Assembly: GCA_031286585.1 (NCBI GenBank)
Contig: JAITUC010000016.1
Coordinates: 1 to 34,324, forward strand
Length of the DNA stretch: 34,324 nucleotides
Direction of reading: 5' to 3'
DNA from: Delftia acidovorans
GTDB taxonomy: Bacteria; Pseudomonadota; Gammaproteobacteria; Burkholderiales; Burkholderiaceae_C
Shown in pieces: positions 7,021-15,306 of this stretch; within the stretch, counting starts at the first letter, position 1, and the number at the start of each line of letters is the position of its first letter. A program made the translations under genes and the position numbers. The notes beneath the pieces were generated by a model that ran no database searches, was not told the DNA's origin, and saw nothing but the letters and a program-made list of their open reading frames with translations.

Positions 7021-7038
7021 AATTGCATTGATTCAATT
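7021..7038. promoter_or_regulatory. LysR-type operator between the divergent oxidoreductase and regulator genes
   Basis: AATTG (7021-7025) and CAATT (7034-7038) form a perfect interrupted palindrome containing a T-N11-A core. It stands in an AT-rich stretch 23 bases before the regulator ATG, where LysR proteins normally bind to repress themselves and activate the divergent gene. Confidence 0.6.
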
Positions 7039-7060
7039 GAGGCTATGGTTTGTAGAATTT

Positions 7061-7984
7061 ATGGAACCAATTGCACATGACAGGCTGGCAGGCGTCAGCG
7101 CTTTCGTCGCCTCGGCCGAAGCCGGCAGCTTCGCCCAGGCGGCCAAGCGCCTGGGCCTGACGCGCTCGGCCGTGGGCAAGGCCGTGGCGCGGCTGGAAGA
7201 GCGCCTGGGCGCGCGGCTGTTCGTGCGCACCACGCGCAGCCTGGGGCTGACCGAGGACGGCCAGATGTACTACGAGCGCTGCGCGCAGGCGCTGGAGGAC
7301 CTGGATGCCGCCCGGCACATGCTGGAAGCCGGGCGGCGGGAAGTGGTGGGCCGGCTGCGCATCAGCGCGCCCGTGGTCTTCGGCCGCCACCACGTGGCCC
7401 CCTTGCTGCTGGAGCTGGCGCAACTGCATCCGCGCCTGCGCATCGAGGCCAGCTTCACCGACCGCCAGCTGGACTTCGCCGATGACGGCATCGACTTGGC
7501 CATACGCAGCGGGGAGCTGCCTGACAGCGACTGGCTGGTTGCGCGGCGCCTGGGCATGCAGACCATGGTGCTGTGCGCATCACCCGCCTATCTGCAGGCC
7601 CATGGCGCGCCGCGCAGCGTGGCCGACCTGGCCGGGCATCGCTGTATTGCCTATATGCGCAGCGGCCGCGCCGTCCCCTGGTGGCTGGCCGGTGAGGATG
7701 GATCGCTGTCCGCGCCCGTGCTGGAGCCGGCGCTGGGCTTTGACGACATAGAAACCATTGCCACGGCCACGCTGCAGGGCGCGGGCCTGGCCCACATGCC
7801 GCTGTGGCGGGTGCGCAGTGCGCTGGACAGCGGGGCGCTGGTGCGCCTGCTGCCCGGCGTGCCGGCCGCGCGCATTCCGCTGCATGTGCTGTGGCCGCGC
7901 ACGCGCTTTCTGCCCTACCGGCTGCGCGTGACCATCGATGCGCTGCTGGCGGCGATTCCGCCGCTGTTGCAGGAGCAGCCCTAG
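7061..7984 (+). CDS. LysR-family transcriptional regulator
   Basis: 307 residues, the standard LysR length, from ATG 7061. The N-terminal winged helix-turn-helix reads FVASAEAGSFAQAAKRLGLTRSAVGK over about residues 15-40, then RLEERLGARLFVRTTRSLGLTEDG. The rest is the periplasmic-binding-like effector domain. The group with RSAVGKAV resembles the CrgA/DhcR-like LysR regulators. No ribosome binding site is seen. A TTGATT and TAGAAT pair just upstream would start the transcript very near the ATG, so the mRNA could be leaderless. The stop codon shares the palindrome CTAG with the stop of the convergent GMC gene. Confidence 0.9.
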   Translation: MEPIAHDRLAGVSAFVASAEAGSFAQAAKRLGLTRSAVGKAVARLEERLGARLFVRTTRSLGLTEDGQMYYERCAQALEDLDAARHMLEAGRREVVGRLRISAPVVFGRHHVAPLLLELAQLHPRLRIEASFTDRQLDFADDGIDLAIRSGELPDSDWLVARRLGMQTMVLCASPAYLQAHGAPRSVADLAGHRCIAYMRSGRAVPWWLAGEDGSLSAPVLEPALGFDDIETIATATLQGAGLAHMPLWRVRSALDSGALVRLLPGVPAARIPLHVLWPRTRFLPYRLRVTIDALLAAIPPLLQEQP

Positions 7985-9708
7985 GCGGCCAGCGCAACGG
8001 CCGGTTCCGTTCTCTCCCGCGCCGGCTCCGGGCCCCGGCCCTGCCGGTCCGCAAGAATCCAGCCGGCGGCCTTCTCCGCCATCATCAGCGTCGGGCTGTT
8101 GGTGTTGCCGCTGGTGATGCGCGGCATGGCGCCTGCATCGATCACGCGCAGGCCCTGCACGCCGCGCACGCGCAGGCGGCTGTCCAGCACGGCCATGGGG
8201 TCGTCTGCGCGGCCCATCTTTGTCGTGCCCACGGGATGGAAGATGGTGGTGGCAATGTCGCCGGCCAGGCGCGCCAGATCCTCGTCGCTCTGGTACTGCA
8301 CGCCGGGCTTCCATTCCTCGGGAGCGAAGCGCGCCAGTGCGCTCTGGCCCACGATGCGGCGCGTCACGCGCAGGCTGTCGGCGGCCACCTGCCGGTCCTC
8401 GGGCGTGGACAGGTAGTGCGGCGCAATCGCGGGCGCCTGGCGGAAGTCCCCGCTGTGGATGCGCACCGTGCCCCGGCTCGTGGGATTGAGGTTGCAGACG
8501 CTGGCCGTGAAGGCCGGAAAACCGTGCAGCGGCTCACCGAAGGCGTCCAGCGACAGCGGCTGCACGTGGTACTGGATGTTGGGGTGCGCCTGCTGCGGGC
8601 TGCTGCGCGTGAAGGCGCCCAGCTGGGAGGGCGCCATGCTCATCGGCCCGCTGCGGCGCAGCAGGTATTCCAGGCCGATGCCGGCCTTGCCCCACAGCGA
8701 ATTGGCCATGGTGTTCAGCGTGCGCGCGCCCTTGATCTTGTAGACCGAGCGGATCTGCAGATGGTCCTGCAGGTTCTCGCCCACGCCGGGCAGGTCGTGG
8801 CGCACGGCAATGCCGTGGCGCTGCAGCAGTTCGCCCGGGCCGACGCCCGACAGCTGCAGGATCTGCGGCGAGTTGACGGCGCCCGCGCACAGCAGCACCT
8901 CCTGACTTGCCTGCACGCTGACCATTTCCGAGCCGGTCCAGACCTGGGCGCCGCTGCAGCGCAGGCCACCGGCGGGCAGCTGTTCGAACAGCAGCTGGCT
9001 GACCTGGGCATGGGTCCACAGCTCGAAATTGGGGCGGCCATAGCAGGTGGGCCGCAGGAAGGCCTTGGCGGTGTTCCAGCGCAGGCCGCCCTTCTGGTTG
9101 ACCTCGAAGTAGCCCACCCCCTCGTTGCTGCCGCCGTTGAAATCCTCGGTGGCCGGAATGCCGGCCTGCTGGGCGGCTTGGGCAAAGGCATCCAGGATGT
9201 CCCAGCGCAGGCGCTGCCGCTCCACGCGCCATTCAGCGCTGCCGCCTGTGCCCGTGCCGCCGTGCAGGGCACGAAAGCCTGCATCGGCGTTGCCGCCGGC
9301 ATCGAGCCGCCAATGGCTTTCATGCTGGCGGAAGGCCGGCAGCACCTGGTCCCAGCGCCAAGCATCGTCGCCGGTCAGCTCGGCCCAGCCGTCGTAGTCG
9401 CGGGCCTGGCCGCGCATGTAGATCATGCCGTTGATGCTGGAGCAGCCGCCCAGCGTCTTGCCGCGCGGATAGCGCAGGCTTCGGCCGTTGAGCCCTGCGT
9501 CGGGCTCGGTCTGGTAGAGCCAGTCGGTGCGCGGGTTGCCGATGCAGTACAGGTAGCCCACGGGGATGTGGATCCAGTGGTAGTCGTCCTTGGCGCCCGC
9601 CTCGATCAGCAGCACGCGGCTGCGGCCATCGCGCGAAAGCCGGTTGGCCAGGAGGGCGCCCGCCGTGCCGGCGCCGATGACGATGTAGTCGAAGGTGGTG
9701 TTGCTCAT
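7981..9708 (-). CDS. GMC-family FAD oxidoreductase (choline/alcohol dehydrogenase type)
   Basis: 575 residues from ATG 9708. [19 protein letters not shown] is the N-terminal FAD-binding motif, [15 protein letters not shown] is GMC signature 1, and [16 protein letters not shown] is signature 2. The C-terminal HPVGTTKMG and [18 protein letters not shown] carry the catalytic His and Asn region. Members oxidise choline, polyethylene glycol or other alcohols; the substrate here is not evident. No betaine aldehyde dehydrogenase gene lies nearby, which weakens a choline assignment. The frame runs on to 9837, but the start at 9708 matches the usual distance to the FAD motif; neither start has a clear ribosome binding site. 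Confidence 0.88.
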   Translation of the reverse strand: MSNTTFDYIVIGAGTAGALLANRLSRDGRSRVLLIEAGAKDDYHWIHIPVGYLYCIGNPRTDWLYQTEPDAGLNGRSLRYPRGKTLGGCSSINGMIYMRGQARDYDGWAELTGDDAWRWDQVLPAFRQHESHWRLDAGGNADAGFRALHGGTGTGGSAEWRVERQRLRWDILDAFAQAAQQAGIPATEDFNGGSNEGVGYFEVNQKGGLRWNTAKAFLRPTCYGRPNFELWTHAQVSQLLFEQLPAGGLRCSGAQVWTGSEMVSVQASQEVLLCAGAVNSPQILQLSGVGPGELLQRHGIAVRHDLPGVGENLQDHLQIRSVYKIKGARTLNTMANSLWGKAGIGLEYLLRRSGPMSMAPSQLGAFTRSSPQQAHPNIQYHVQPLSLDAFGEPLHGFPAFTASVCNLNPTSRGTVRIHSGDFRQAPAIAPHYLSTPEDRQVAADSLRVTRRIVGQSALARFAPEEWKPGVQYQSDEDLARLAGDIATTIFHPVGTTKMGRADDPMAVLDSRLRVRGVQGLRVIDAGAMPRITSGNTNSPTLMMAEKAAGWILADRQGRGPEPARERTEPAVALAA

Positions 9709-10029
9709 GGAGGTGGGCGGGCGTCCGCTGCGGGCCGGAACGCCCCTGGGAGCCGGGGTTGGTGCTTCGGCCCATTGTGCGGACGGCATGCGCACTGTCG
9801 AGAGGGAAAGCGCGCTGGACTCCTTTTTTTGCAGCATCGCATGCAGCAGTCATGGCGGTTTCGATGGTTTTTTGATAAAAATTGCACGCGTAGGGCAAAG
9901 CTGTCGTGCGCACGGCGTCGCCAGGCAATCTGCGGCCCGCGCCGCTCGGTTATCCTGCGGTCTTGGCTGCAATGCCGCCCGGCCCTGCCTGCGCGCCCCG
10001 CCTTCGCAACCCCCAAGGATCTCCCGCAC
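9709..10029. other. divergent intergenic region without a convincing gene
   Basis: This 321-base gap separates the GMC gene (minus) from the MCE-type ABC operon (plus). An AT-rich patch at about 9825-9885, with runs of T and A (TTTTTTGATAAAAATTGC), probably contains the divergent promoters, but no hexamer pair stands out. No RNA gene or repeat is seen. Confidence 0.5.
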
Positions 10030-11160
10030 TTGTCTGCCCTCAACAATCCCCCCCAATGCAGCCTGCGCCGCGACAACGACGGCCGGTGGGCGTTGCCGAC
10101 CGGCTCCTGGGGCGCGGCCGAGCTGGGCCGGCGGGCGCAATGGCGCCGGTTGCGTGCACAGCTGGCCGATGCCAAGGGCGACGACCTGGGCTGGAACCTC
10201 GAAGGGCTGGACTGGCTGGACCACGTGGGCGCGCAGCTGCTGTGGAACCACTGGGGCCGCCGCCTGCCCGCGCGTCTCGCGGCCAGCGATGCGCAGCGCG
10301 CCATGCTCGAACGCGTGGCCCGTTTCTCCCAGGAGCCCGCGCCGCCGCCCCCGCGCCTGAGCCTGCTGGAGCGCATCGACAGCCTGGGCTGCCTGGTGAT
10401 CAACGCCTGCGGCCATTTCGCGCAGATGACGCGGCTCATCGGCCAGTTGCTGATCGACCTGCTGCGCTTTGCGCGTGCCCCGCACCGGGGACCCTGGCGC
10501 GACATCTCCGGCCACCTCTATTCCATGGGCGCCACGGCCCTGCCCATCACGGCCCTGGTGGGCTTTCTGATCGGCGTGGTGCTTGCCTACCTGATGGCGC
10601 TGCAACTGCGCCAGTTCGGGGCTGAATCCTTCATCGTCAACATCCTGGGCATCTCGCTGATCCGCGAGCTCGGGCCGCTGCTGGCGGCCATTCTGGTGGC
10701 GGGCCGCACGGGCTCGGCCATCACCGCCCAGATCGGCGTGATGCGCGTCACCGAAGAGCTGGATGCCATGCAGGTCATGGGCATACCGCACGGCTTTCGC
10801 CTGGTGCTGCCGCGCGCGCTGGCGCTGGCCGTCGCCATGCCCCTGGTCTCGCTGTGGACCACGCTGGCCGCGCTGGCCGGCGGCATGCTCGCGGCAGACC
10901 TCACCATGGGCGTCACGGGCGCCTACTTTGCCGAGGCCCTGCCTGCCGCCGTGAAGATCGGCAACCTCTGGATCGCCATGGGCAAATCCGTGGTCTTCGG
11001 CGCCCTCATCGCCCTCATCGGCTGCCACTGGGGCCTGCGCGTGGAGCCCAATACGCAGAGCCTGGGCAAGGGCACGACGGCCTCGGTGGTGACGGCCATC
11101 ACCATGGTCATCGTGGTGGATGCGATCTTCGCAATCCTTTTCAAAGATGTCGGAATCTGA
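10030..11160 (+). CDS. MlaE-type lipid ABC permease with N-terminal STAS domain
   Basis: 376 residues if it starts at TTG 10030, which has AAGGA 11 bases upstream; no in-frame ATG is available at a sensible place. Residues about 10-100 look like a STAS (MlaB-like) domain, with DDLGWNLEGLDWLDHVGAQLL. The rest is the MlaE permease with GHLYSMGATALPITALVGFLI, the conserved RELGPLLAAILVAGRTGSAI and EELDAMQVMGI. The family moves phospholipids or other lipids between inner and outer membranes together with an MCE protein. The stop overlaps the next start (TGATG, 11158-11162). The fusion replaces a separate mlaB gene. Confidence 0.85.
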   Translation: MSALNNPPQCSLRRDNDGRWALPTGSWGAAELGRRAQWRRLRAQLADAKGDDLGWNLEGLDWLDHVGAQLLWNHWGRRLPARLAASDAQRAMLERVARFSQEPAPPPPRLSLLERIDSLGCLVINACGHFAQMTRLIGQLLIDLLRFARAPHRGPWRDISGHLYSMGATALPITALVGFLIGVVLAYLMALQLRQFGAESFIVNILGISLIRELGPLLAAILVAGRTGSAITAQIGVMRVTEELDAMQVMGIPHGFRLVLPRALALAVAMPLVSLWTTLAALAGGMLAADLTMGVTGAYFAEALPAAVKIGNLWIAMGKSVVFGALIALIGCHWGLRVEPNTQSLGKGTTASVVTAITMVIVVDAIFAILFKDVGI

Positions 11161-11963
11161 TGGCCATGGACACCGAAACCTCCTCCATGCCTGCAGCCGA
11201 CGAGCCCATCGTGCGCATCGCCGGGCTGTGGAGCGTGTTCGGCGAAGGCGAGAACGCCTTTGCCGTGCACCAGGACCTGGACCTGGATGTGCAGCGCGGC
11301 GAGATGCTGTCCATCGTCGGCGGCTCGGGCACGGGCAAGACCGTGCTGCTGCGCCAGATGCTGGGACTGCTGGAGCCCACCAAGGGCCGTGTCGAAGTGC
11401 TGGGCCGCCCGGCCAGCGAAATGGGCCGCGAGGGCGCCGCCAGCCGCGTGGGCATGCTGTTCCAGCATGGCGCGCTGTACTCGGCCTTCAGCGTGCTGGA
11501 CAACGTGGCCTTTGCACTGCGCGAGCAGGGCACGCTGCCCGACGATCTGGTGCGCGACGCGGCCCTGGTCAAGCTGCAGATGGTGGGCCTCAAGCCCGAG
11601 CATGCCTCGCGCATGCCGGCCGATCTCTCGGGCGGCATGATCAAGCGCGTGGCGCTGGCGCGGGCGCTGATCATGGACCCGCCCTTGCTGCTGCTGGACG
11701 AGCCCACGGCCGGCCTGGACCCCACCAGCTCCGATGAATTCTGCGAACTGCTGCGCGAGCTGCGTGCCGAGCTGGGCCTGACCGTCATCATGGTCACGCA
11801 CGACCTGGACACGCTGTTCGCCCTGTCCTCGCGCGTGGCCGTGCTGGCCGAGAAGAAGGTGCTGGTCAGCGGCCCGCCGCGCGAGGTGGCCGAGTTCAAG
11901 CACCCGTTCATCGAGCATTTCTTCCAGGGCGAGCGCGGCAGGCGCGCGATGAGCACGGTATGA
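11160..11963 (+). CDS. MlaF-type lipid ABC transporter, ATP-binding subunit
   Basis: 267 residues. Walker A GGSGTGKT, then FQHGALYSAFSVLDNVAF (Q-loop region typical of MlaF), the signature LSGGMIKRVALARAL, Walker B LLLLDEPTAGLDP and the switch VTHDLDTLF. LSGGMxKR and GALYSAF are hallmarks of the MlaF/Ttg2A branch rather than amino-acid importers. The start ATG overlaps the permease stop by one base; a second ATG two codons later is equally possible. It is followed by a 180-base gap holding a dispersed repeat before the next operon gene. Confidence 0.92.
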   Translation: MAMDTETSSMPAADEPIVRIAGLWSVFGEGENAFAVHQDLDLDVQRGEMLSIVGGSGTGKTVLLRQMLGLLEPTKGRVEVLGRPASEMGREGAASRVGMLFQHGALYSAFSVLDNVAFALREQGTLPDDLVRDAALVKLQMVGLKPEHASRMPADLSGGMIKRVALARALIMDPPLLLLDEPTAGLDPTSSDEFCELLRELRAELGLTVIMVTHDLDTLFALSSRVAVLAEKKVLVSGPPREVAEFKHPFIEHFFQGERGRRAMSTV

Positions 11964-11966
11964 GAA

Positions 11967-12079
11967 GCCCCCCTGAGTCGCTTCGCGCCTTCCCCCCTCT
12001 CGCTTCGCGGGGGGGGACGACAGCCTCGCTGCGGGGCGGCCCTTGCTCGCTGTCCCACGTTTGGGGCCGCGCCAGTTTT
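11967..12079. repeat. dispersed GC-rich repeat, copy 1
   Basis: This shares long blocks with 15065-15183: CCCTGAG, GCGCCTTCCCCC, GGGGGACGAC and GCGGGGCGGCCCTT, then a GTCCC and a CGC-CCAGTTTT end. It contains an internal CCCCC/GGGGG stem. It sits inside the MCE operon, between the ATPase and MCE genes. The repeat type looks like the REP-like elements common in Comamonadaceae intergenic regions. Confidence 0.75.
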
Positions 12080-12143
12080 GAAGGCTACGTTTTAGTGTTG
12101 CCTCCATGCCTTGTTCGCTGGGCTAACGTTATGGACCATTGAT

Positions 12144-13106
12144 ATGGAAAACAAATCACATGCCATGGCGGCCGGCATTTTCGTGCTGGTCGTGGCGGCC
12201 CTGCTGGCGGGGCTGGCGATCTGGCTGACGCGGGATACGCGGCAGTACAACGAGTACGAGCTGTCCACCAAGGACGGCATCAGCGGGCTGCAGGCCCAGG
12301 CTGCCGTGCGCTACAAGGGCGTGGCGGTGGGCAAGGTCACGCAGATCGGGTTCGATCCGCAGACCAACGGCAATGTGCTGATCCGCATTGCCATCGGTGT
12401 GAATACGCCCATCACGCCCACCACGTTCGCGGTGCTGGGCTACCAGGGCGTCACGGGCTTGGCCCATGTGCAGCTCGATGATGCGGACCAGCCGCAGCCC
12501 CAGCTGCCGCCCGGCCCCAGCGGCCTGCCGCGCCTGCCGCTGCGCTCGTCGCCGCTGAGCATGCTGGCCGACCAGGGGCAGGTGCTGCTGGAGCGCGCCG
12601 ATGAGATCTCGCGCCGCCTCAGCGACATGCTGGACACCGACAACCAAAAGCGCGTGAGCCAGGCGCTGGAGAACATAGCGGCCGCTGCCGCAGGCGTGCA
12701 GCAGCTCACGCAGAACCTGGACCGCACCCTGTCCACCCAGGTCCCGCAGCTCGCCGCCGACGCCCACAACACCCTGCAGTCGCTGGAGAAGGCCAGCAAC
12801 GGCGCCTCTGCCGTGGCGTCCGAACTGCAGCAGACCGTGCGCCGCGTGAACGCGCAGGACGGGCCGCTGGAGCAGATTGCCCAGAGCACGCGCGCACTGA
12901 CCCGCATGGCCGACTCCCTGGGCCGCAGCACGGTGCCGCACGCCAACCGCGCGGCCGACGATGTCTCGCGCGCCGCGCGCCAGATGGGCACGGCCGCCAG
13001 CCGCTTCAGCGACAACCCGCAGGCCGTGATCTACGGGCCGGGCCAGGCCCGCCCGGGGCCGGGAGAACCCGGCTTCGTCGCCCCGTCCGCAGCCACCCAG
13101 CCCTGA
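12144..13106 (+). CDS. MlaD-like MCE-domain protein
   Basis: 320 residues from ATG 12144 (MENKSHAMAAG). One N-terminal membrane anchor (GIFVLVVAALLAGLAIWLT, about 9-27) is followed by a single MCE domain at about 38-120, including GISGLQAQAAVRYKGVAVGKV and YQGVTGLAHVQL. A long C-terminal helical, probably coiled-coil segment (about 150-290) could form the hexameric needle seen in MCE proteins, and the tail is Pro/Gly-rich. It is expected in the inner membrane facing the periplasm and bound to the permease. No good ribosome binding site is visible, perhaps because the repeat insertion displaced the original upstream sequence. Confidence 0.88.
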   Translation: MENKSHAMAAGIFVLVVAALLAGLAIWLTRDTRQYNEYELSTKDGISGLQAQAAVRYKGVAVGKVTQIGFDPQTNGNVLIRIAIGVNTPITPTTFAVLGYQGVTGLAHVQLDDADQPQPQLPPGPSGLPRLPLRSSPLSMLADQGQVLLERADEISRRLSDMLDTDNQKRVSQALENIAAAAAGVQQLTQNLDRTLSTQVPQLAADAHNTLQSLEKASNGASAVASELQQTVRRVNAQDGPLEQIAQSTRALTRMADSLGRSTVPHANRAADDVSRAARQMGTAASRFSDNPQAVIYGPGQARPGPGEPGFVAPSAATQP

Positions 13107-13120
13107 TCCAAGGAACCCGC

Positions 13121-13795
13121 ATGCCCCTATCTCGCAAGACCGCCGTGGCCAGCGCTGGACTGGCCGCCGCCCTCATCCTGCTGGCCGGCTGCTCGGCCCT
13201 GCCGCAGCCCCCGGCACAGCCCGCGCGCTATGACTTCGGCCTGGCGCCGCTGACCACCCCTGCGTCCGCACCCACTGGCGCCACCGCAACCCCGGCCGCG
13301 CGCACGCCGCTGGCGCTGGCCGATGTGGAAGCCCCGGCCCTGTCCGACGGCAGCACCGCCATGTTCTACCGCCTGGCCTATGCCAACGGCCAGGAGCTGC
13401 GCCCCTACCAACTGGCACGCTGGAGTCAGCCACCGGCCCTGCTGCTGCAGCAGCGCCTGCGCAGCCAGCTGGGCGCGCAGCGCCCCGTGCTCGCCAGCAG
13501 CGAAAGCGTGGCCCAGCCGCGCCAGCAGGGGGCCGTGCCCACGCTGCTGCGCGTGGACATCGAAGAGTTCAGCCAGGTCTTTGACGCGCCCGGCTCCAGT
13601 GCCGGCGTGGTGCGCCTGCGCGCTACCCTGGTCGAGCAAAGCGGTGCCGTGGACCGCCTGCTGGGCCAGAAGCTCTTCGAGGTGCGCAGCCCTGCCGCTT
13701 CGGGCGATGCCGCTGGCGGCGCCCAGGCCCTGGCCAAGGCCACCGATGCGGCCATTGCGCAGATCGATGCGTGGCTGGGGCAGCAGGGGCACTGA
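13121..13795 (+). CDS. ABC-type transport auxiliary lipoprotein (PqiC-like)
   Basis: 224 residues. A lipoprotein signal peptide ends in the lipobox LAGC with Cys24. The mature part resembles the auxiliary lipoprotein family found beside MCE operons: RYDFGLAPL early, ADVEAPALSDGSTAMFYRLAY, then RWSQPPALLLQQRLRSQL. In the related PqiABC system of E. coli this lipoprotein is in the outer membrane at the far end of the MCE conduit. It follows the MCE gene by 14 bases with AAGGA before the ATG, and is followed by a terminator, so it is the last gene of the operon. Confidence 0.85.
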   Translation: MPLSRKTAVASAGLAAALILLAGCSALPQPPAQPARYDFGLAPLTTPASAPTGATATPAARTPLALADVEAPALSDGSTAMFYRLAYANGQELRPYQLARWSQPPALLLQQRLRSQLGAQRPVLASSESVAQPRQQGAVPTLLRVDIEEFSQVFDAPGSSAGVVRLRATLVEQSGAVDRLLGQKLFEVRSPAASGDAAGGAQALAKATDAAIAQIDAWLGQQGH

Positions 13796-14098
13796 GCGGC
13801 TTCGGCCCACGCACGTCCTTTCTCCTTTTGCCGTTCAAAGACAGCCGGTTGGTGCACTGCACCTCCCGGCTGTTTTTGTCTTTGCCTGACCCAGCGCTTC
13901 CCGCGCGTCCGTCAGGGGCTGTAGTCCCGATCCCACCGCCTCGGCTGCCCCTGGGACGACCAGCAACGCTAGGCACAGACTACGGCGCGCGGCGCGCAGG
14001 TTTTTTACAGTGAAACCGTCGCTGATGCAGATCGCGGCTTTGAAAAAACAAGGCCTGATTGCACAGCGCTACTTCAACATCACTGAAAGGACCAAGCC
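13796..14098. other. intergenic region between the MCE operon and csbD-like gene
   Basis: The first part holds the terminator at 13841-13878. The rest (about 220 bases) has no gene I can support. It contains a GC palindrome near 13983-13998 and a TACAGT at 14006-14011 that could be a -10 for the CsbD gene but lacks a recognisable -35. Confidence 0.5.
13841..13878 (+). terminator. intrinsic terminator of the MCE operon
   Basis: ACAGCCGG (13841-13848) pairs perfectly with CCGGCTGT (13866-13873); the loop contains its own GGTGC/GCACC stem. Four further T and GTC follow. It lies 45 bases after the lipoprotein stop. Confidence 0.8.
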
Positions 14099-14317
14099 AT
14101 GAATGAAGACCGCATCAAGGGCAACTGGAAGCAGTTCACCGGCAAGATCCGTGAGCAATGGGGCAAGCTTACCGACGACGATCTGGACGTCATCGCCGGC
14201 AAGCGCGAGCAATTCCTGGGCAAGCTGCAGGAGCGCCAGGGCCTGGCCCGCGACGCTGCCGAAAAGCAGCTGACCGAATGGCAAAAGCGCCATCCCGACT
14301 TCCGCTTCGAAGACTGA
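14099..14317 (+). CDS. CsbD-family stress protein
   Basis: 72 residues, the usual length for CsbD-like proteins, with the family opening MNEDRIKGNWKQFTGKIREQWGKLTDDDLDVIAG and an amphipathic charged remainder ending QKRHPDFRFED. GAAAGGA lies 7 bases before the ATG. CsbD proteins are small, hydrophilic and induced in stationary phase or general stress; their molecular role is unknown. The next gene, a secreted Cys-repeat protein, is read in the same direction 149 bases on, with a large hairpin between them. Confidence 0.88.
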   Translation: MNEDRIKGNWKQFTGKIREQWGKLTDDDLDVIAGKREQFLGKLQERQGLARDAAEKQLTEWQKRHPDFRFED

Positions 14318-14331
14318 CGAGGGTGGACCCC

Positions 14332-14370
14332 GCGGGTGGCGCGGGCGCCCTGGCCGGCGCCACCACCCGC
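14332..14370. other. strong GC hairpin between the CsbD and Cys-repeat genes
   Basis: GCGGGTGGCGC (14332-14342) can pair with GCGCCACCACCCGC (14357-14370), leaving a 3-base bulge. No T-run follows, so it may be an mRNA-stabilising or weakly terminating structure. Confidence 0.5.
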
Positions 14371-14466
14371 TCCCCCACAGACAGCCAGCGTGCCCTGGGG
14401 CACGTGCCAATGGCCCGCCACCGCAGGCACCAAGGGCCGGTTCAGTACAAATACAAGGAGTTCATC

Positions 14467-15054
14467 ATGCAAACACCGCAACGCTTTCGCCACATGCTTT
14501 CCGCTGTCGCCCTGGGCCTGATGGCCTCCGGCGCCATGGCCATGACCAATGCGGAGCACACGGCCGCCAAGAACCAGATCGAGGCCGACTACAAGGCCGC
14601 CAAGGAACAGTGCAAGCCGCTGAAGGGCAACGCCAAGGACGTCTGCGAGAAGCAGGCCAAGGGCCAGGAAAACGTGGCCAAGGCCGAACTGGAGTCGCGC
14701 CGCAATCCCTCGCCCAAGAACAGTGAAAAGGCCCTCATCGCCAAGGCCGATGCCGACTACGCCATCGCCAAGGAAAAGTGTGACGACCTCAAGGGCGACG
14801 CCAAGGATGTCTGCGTGAAGGATGCCAAGGCCGCCCACGTGCATGCCGTGGAAGCCGCCAAGGTGAACAAGGCCCAGGCCGAGCCCGCTGCCAACCCCGC
14901 AGCCAAGGCTGCCAACGTGGCCGAAACCCGCAAGGACGCTGCCGAGGAAACCCGCGAAGCCGACTACAAGGCTGCCAAGGCCCGTTGCGACACCATGAGC
15001 GGTGCTGCCAAGGACACCTGCGTGGCTGACGCCAAGCGTAAATACGGACAGTAA
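14467..15054 (+). CDS. secreted protein with three CX10C repeats, function unknown
   Basis: 195 residues from ATG 14467, with AAGGAG 7 bases upstream. A Sec signal peptide (cleavage near GAMA, residue 25) precedes three imperfect repeats of the form ADYxxAKxxCxxxxGxAKDxCxxxAK. The cysteine pairs are C49/C60, C105/C116 and C174/C185. The protein is Lys/Ala-rich and likely helical, so each pair could close a helical hairpin by a disulfide in the periplasm. Repeats 1 and 2 are closer to each other than to repeat 3, from which they are separated by an Ala-rich linker. I do not recognise the family; similar proteins are sometimes annotated loosely as TolA-like because of composition. It follows a CsbD stress gene. 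Confidence 0.8.
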   Translation: MQTPQRFRHMLSAVALGLMASGAMAMTNAEHTAAKNQIEADYKAAKEQCKPLKGNAKDVCEKQAKGQENVAKAELESRRNPSPKNSEKALIAKADADYAIAKEKCDDLKGDAKDVCVKDAKAAHVHAVEAAKVNKAQAEPAANPAAKAANVAETRKDAAEETREADYKAAKARCDTMSGAAKDTCVADAKRKYGQ

Positions 15055-15064
15055 GCTGGTAGGC

Positions 15065-15183
15065 GCCCCCTGAGGCGCTGCGCGCCTTCCCCCTCTTTAC
15101 TTGCTTCGCAAGGGAGGGGGACGACACCCTCGGTGCGGGGCGGCCCTTCCTCGGTGTCCCTCTTATGGGACGCACCAGTTTTT
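15065..15183. repeat. dispersed GC-rich repeat, copy 2
   Basis: Second copy of the element at 11967-12079, in the same orientation and directly after the Cys-repeat gene. It keeps the blocks GCGCGCCTTCCCCCTCT, GGGGGACGAC and GCGGGGCGGCCCTT and the final CGCACCAGTTTT. It differs in the middle, where TTGCTTCGCAAG forms a small stem. Confidence 0.75.
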
Positions 15184-15195
15184 GCCGATATGCCC

Positions 15196-15224
15196 AAGCC
15201 CCGTTCGCGGGGCTTTGCTGTTTT
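15196..15224 (+). terminator. intrinsic terminator after the Cys-repeat gene
   Basis: AAGCCCCG (15196-15203) pairs perfectly with CGGGGCTT (15208-15215) around a TTCG tetraloop, followed by TGCTGTTTT. It probably ends the CsbD/Cys-repeat transcript beyond the dispersed repeat. Confidence 0.7.
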
Positions 15225-15306
15225 CGGGTTGGCTGATGTGGGTCAAACGGGGCGGGCGGTGCTGTTCCTAAGCTGCAGGCTTTCACGATGAAGGCAGGAG
15301 AAGCAT

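Noticed and set aside
7804..10029. Very long plus-strand open frame running into the MCE permease gene
   Set aside because: It is antisense to the well-supported GMC oxidoreductase, Gln/Ala/Gly-rich as expected from a GC-rich shadow, and only the part after 10030 matches a protein family.
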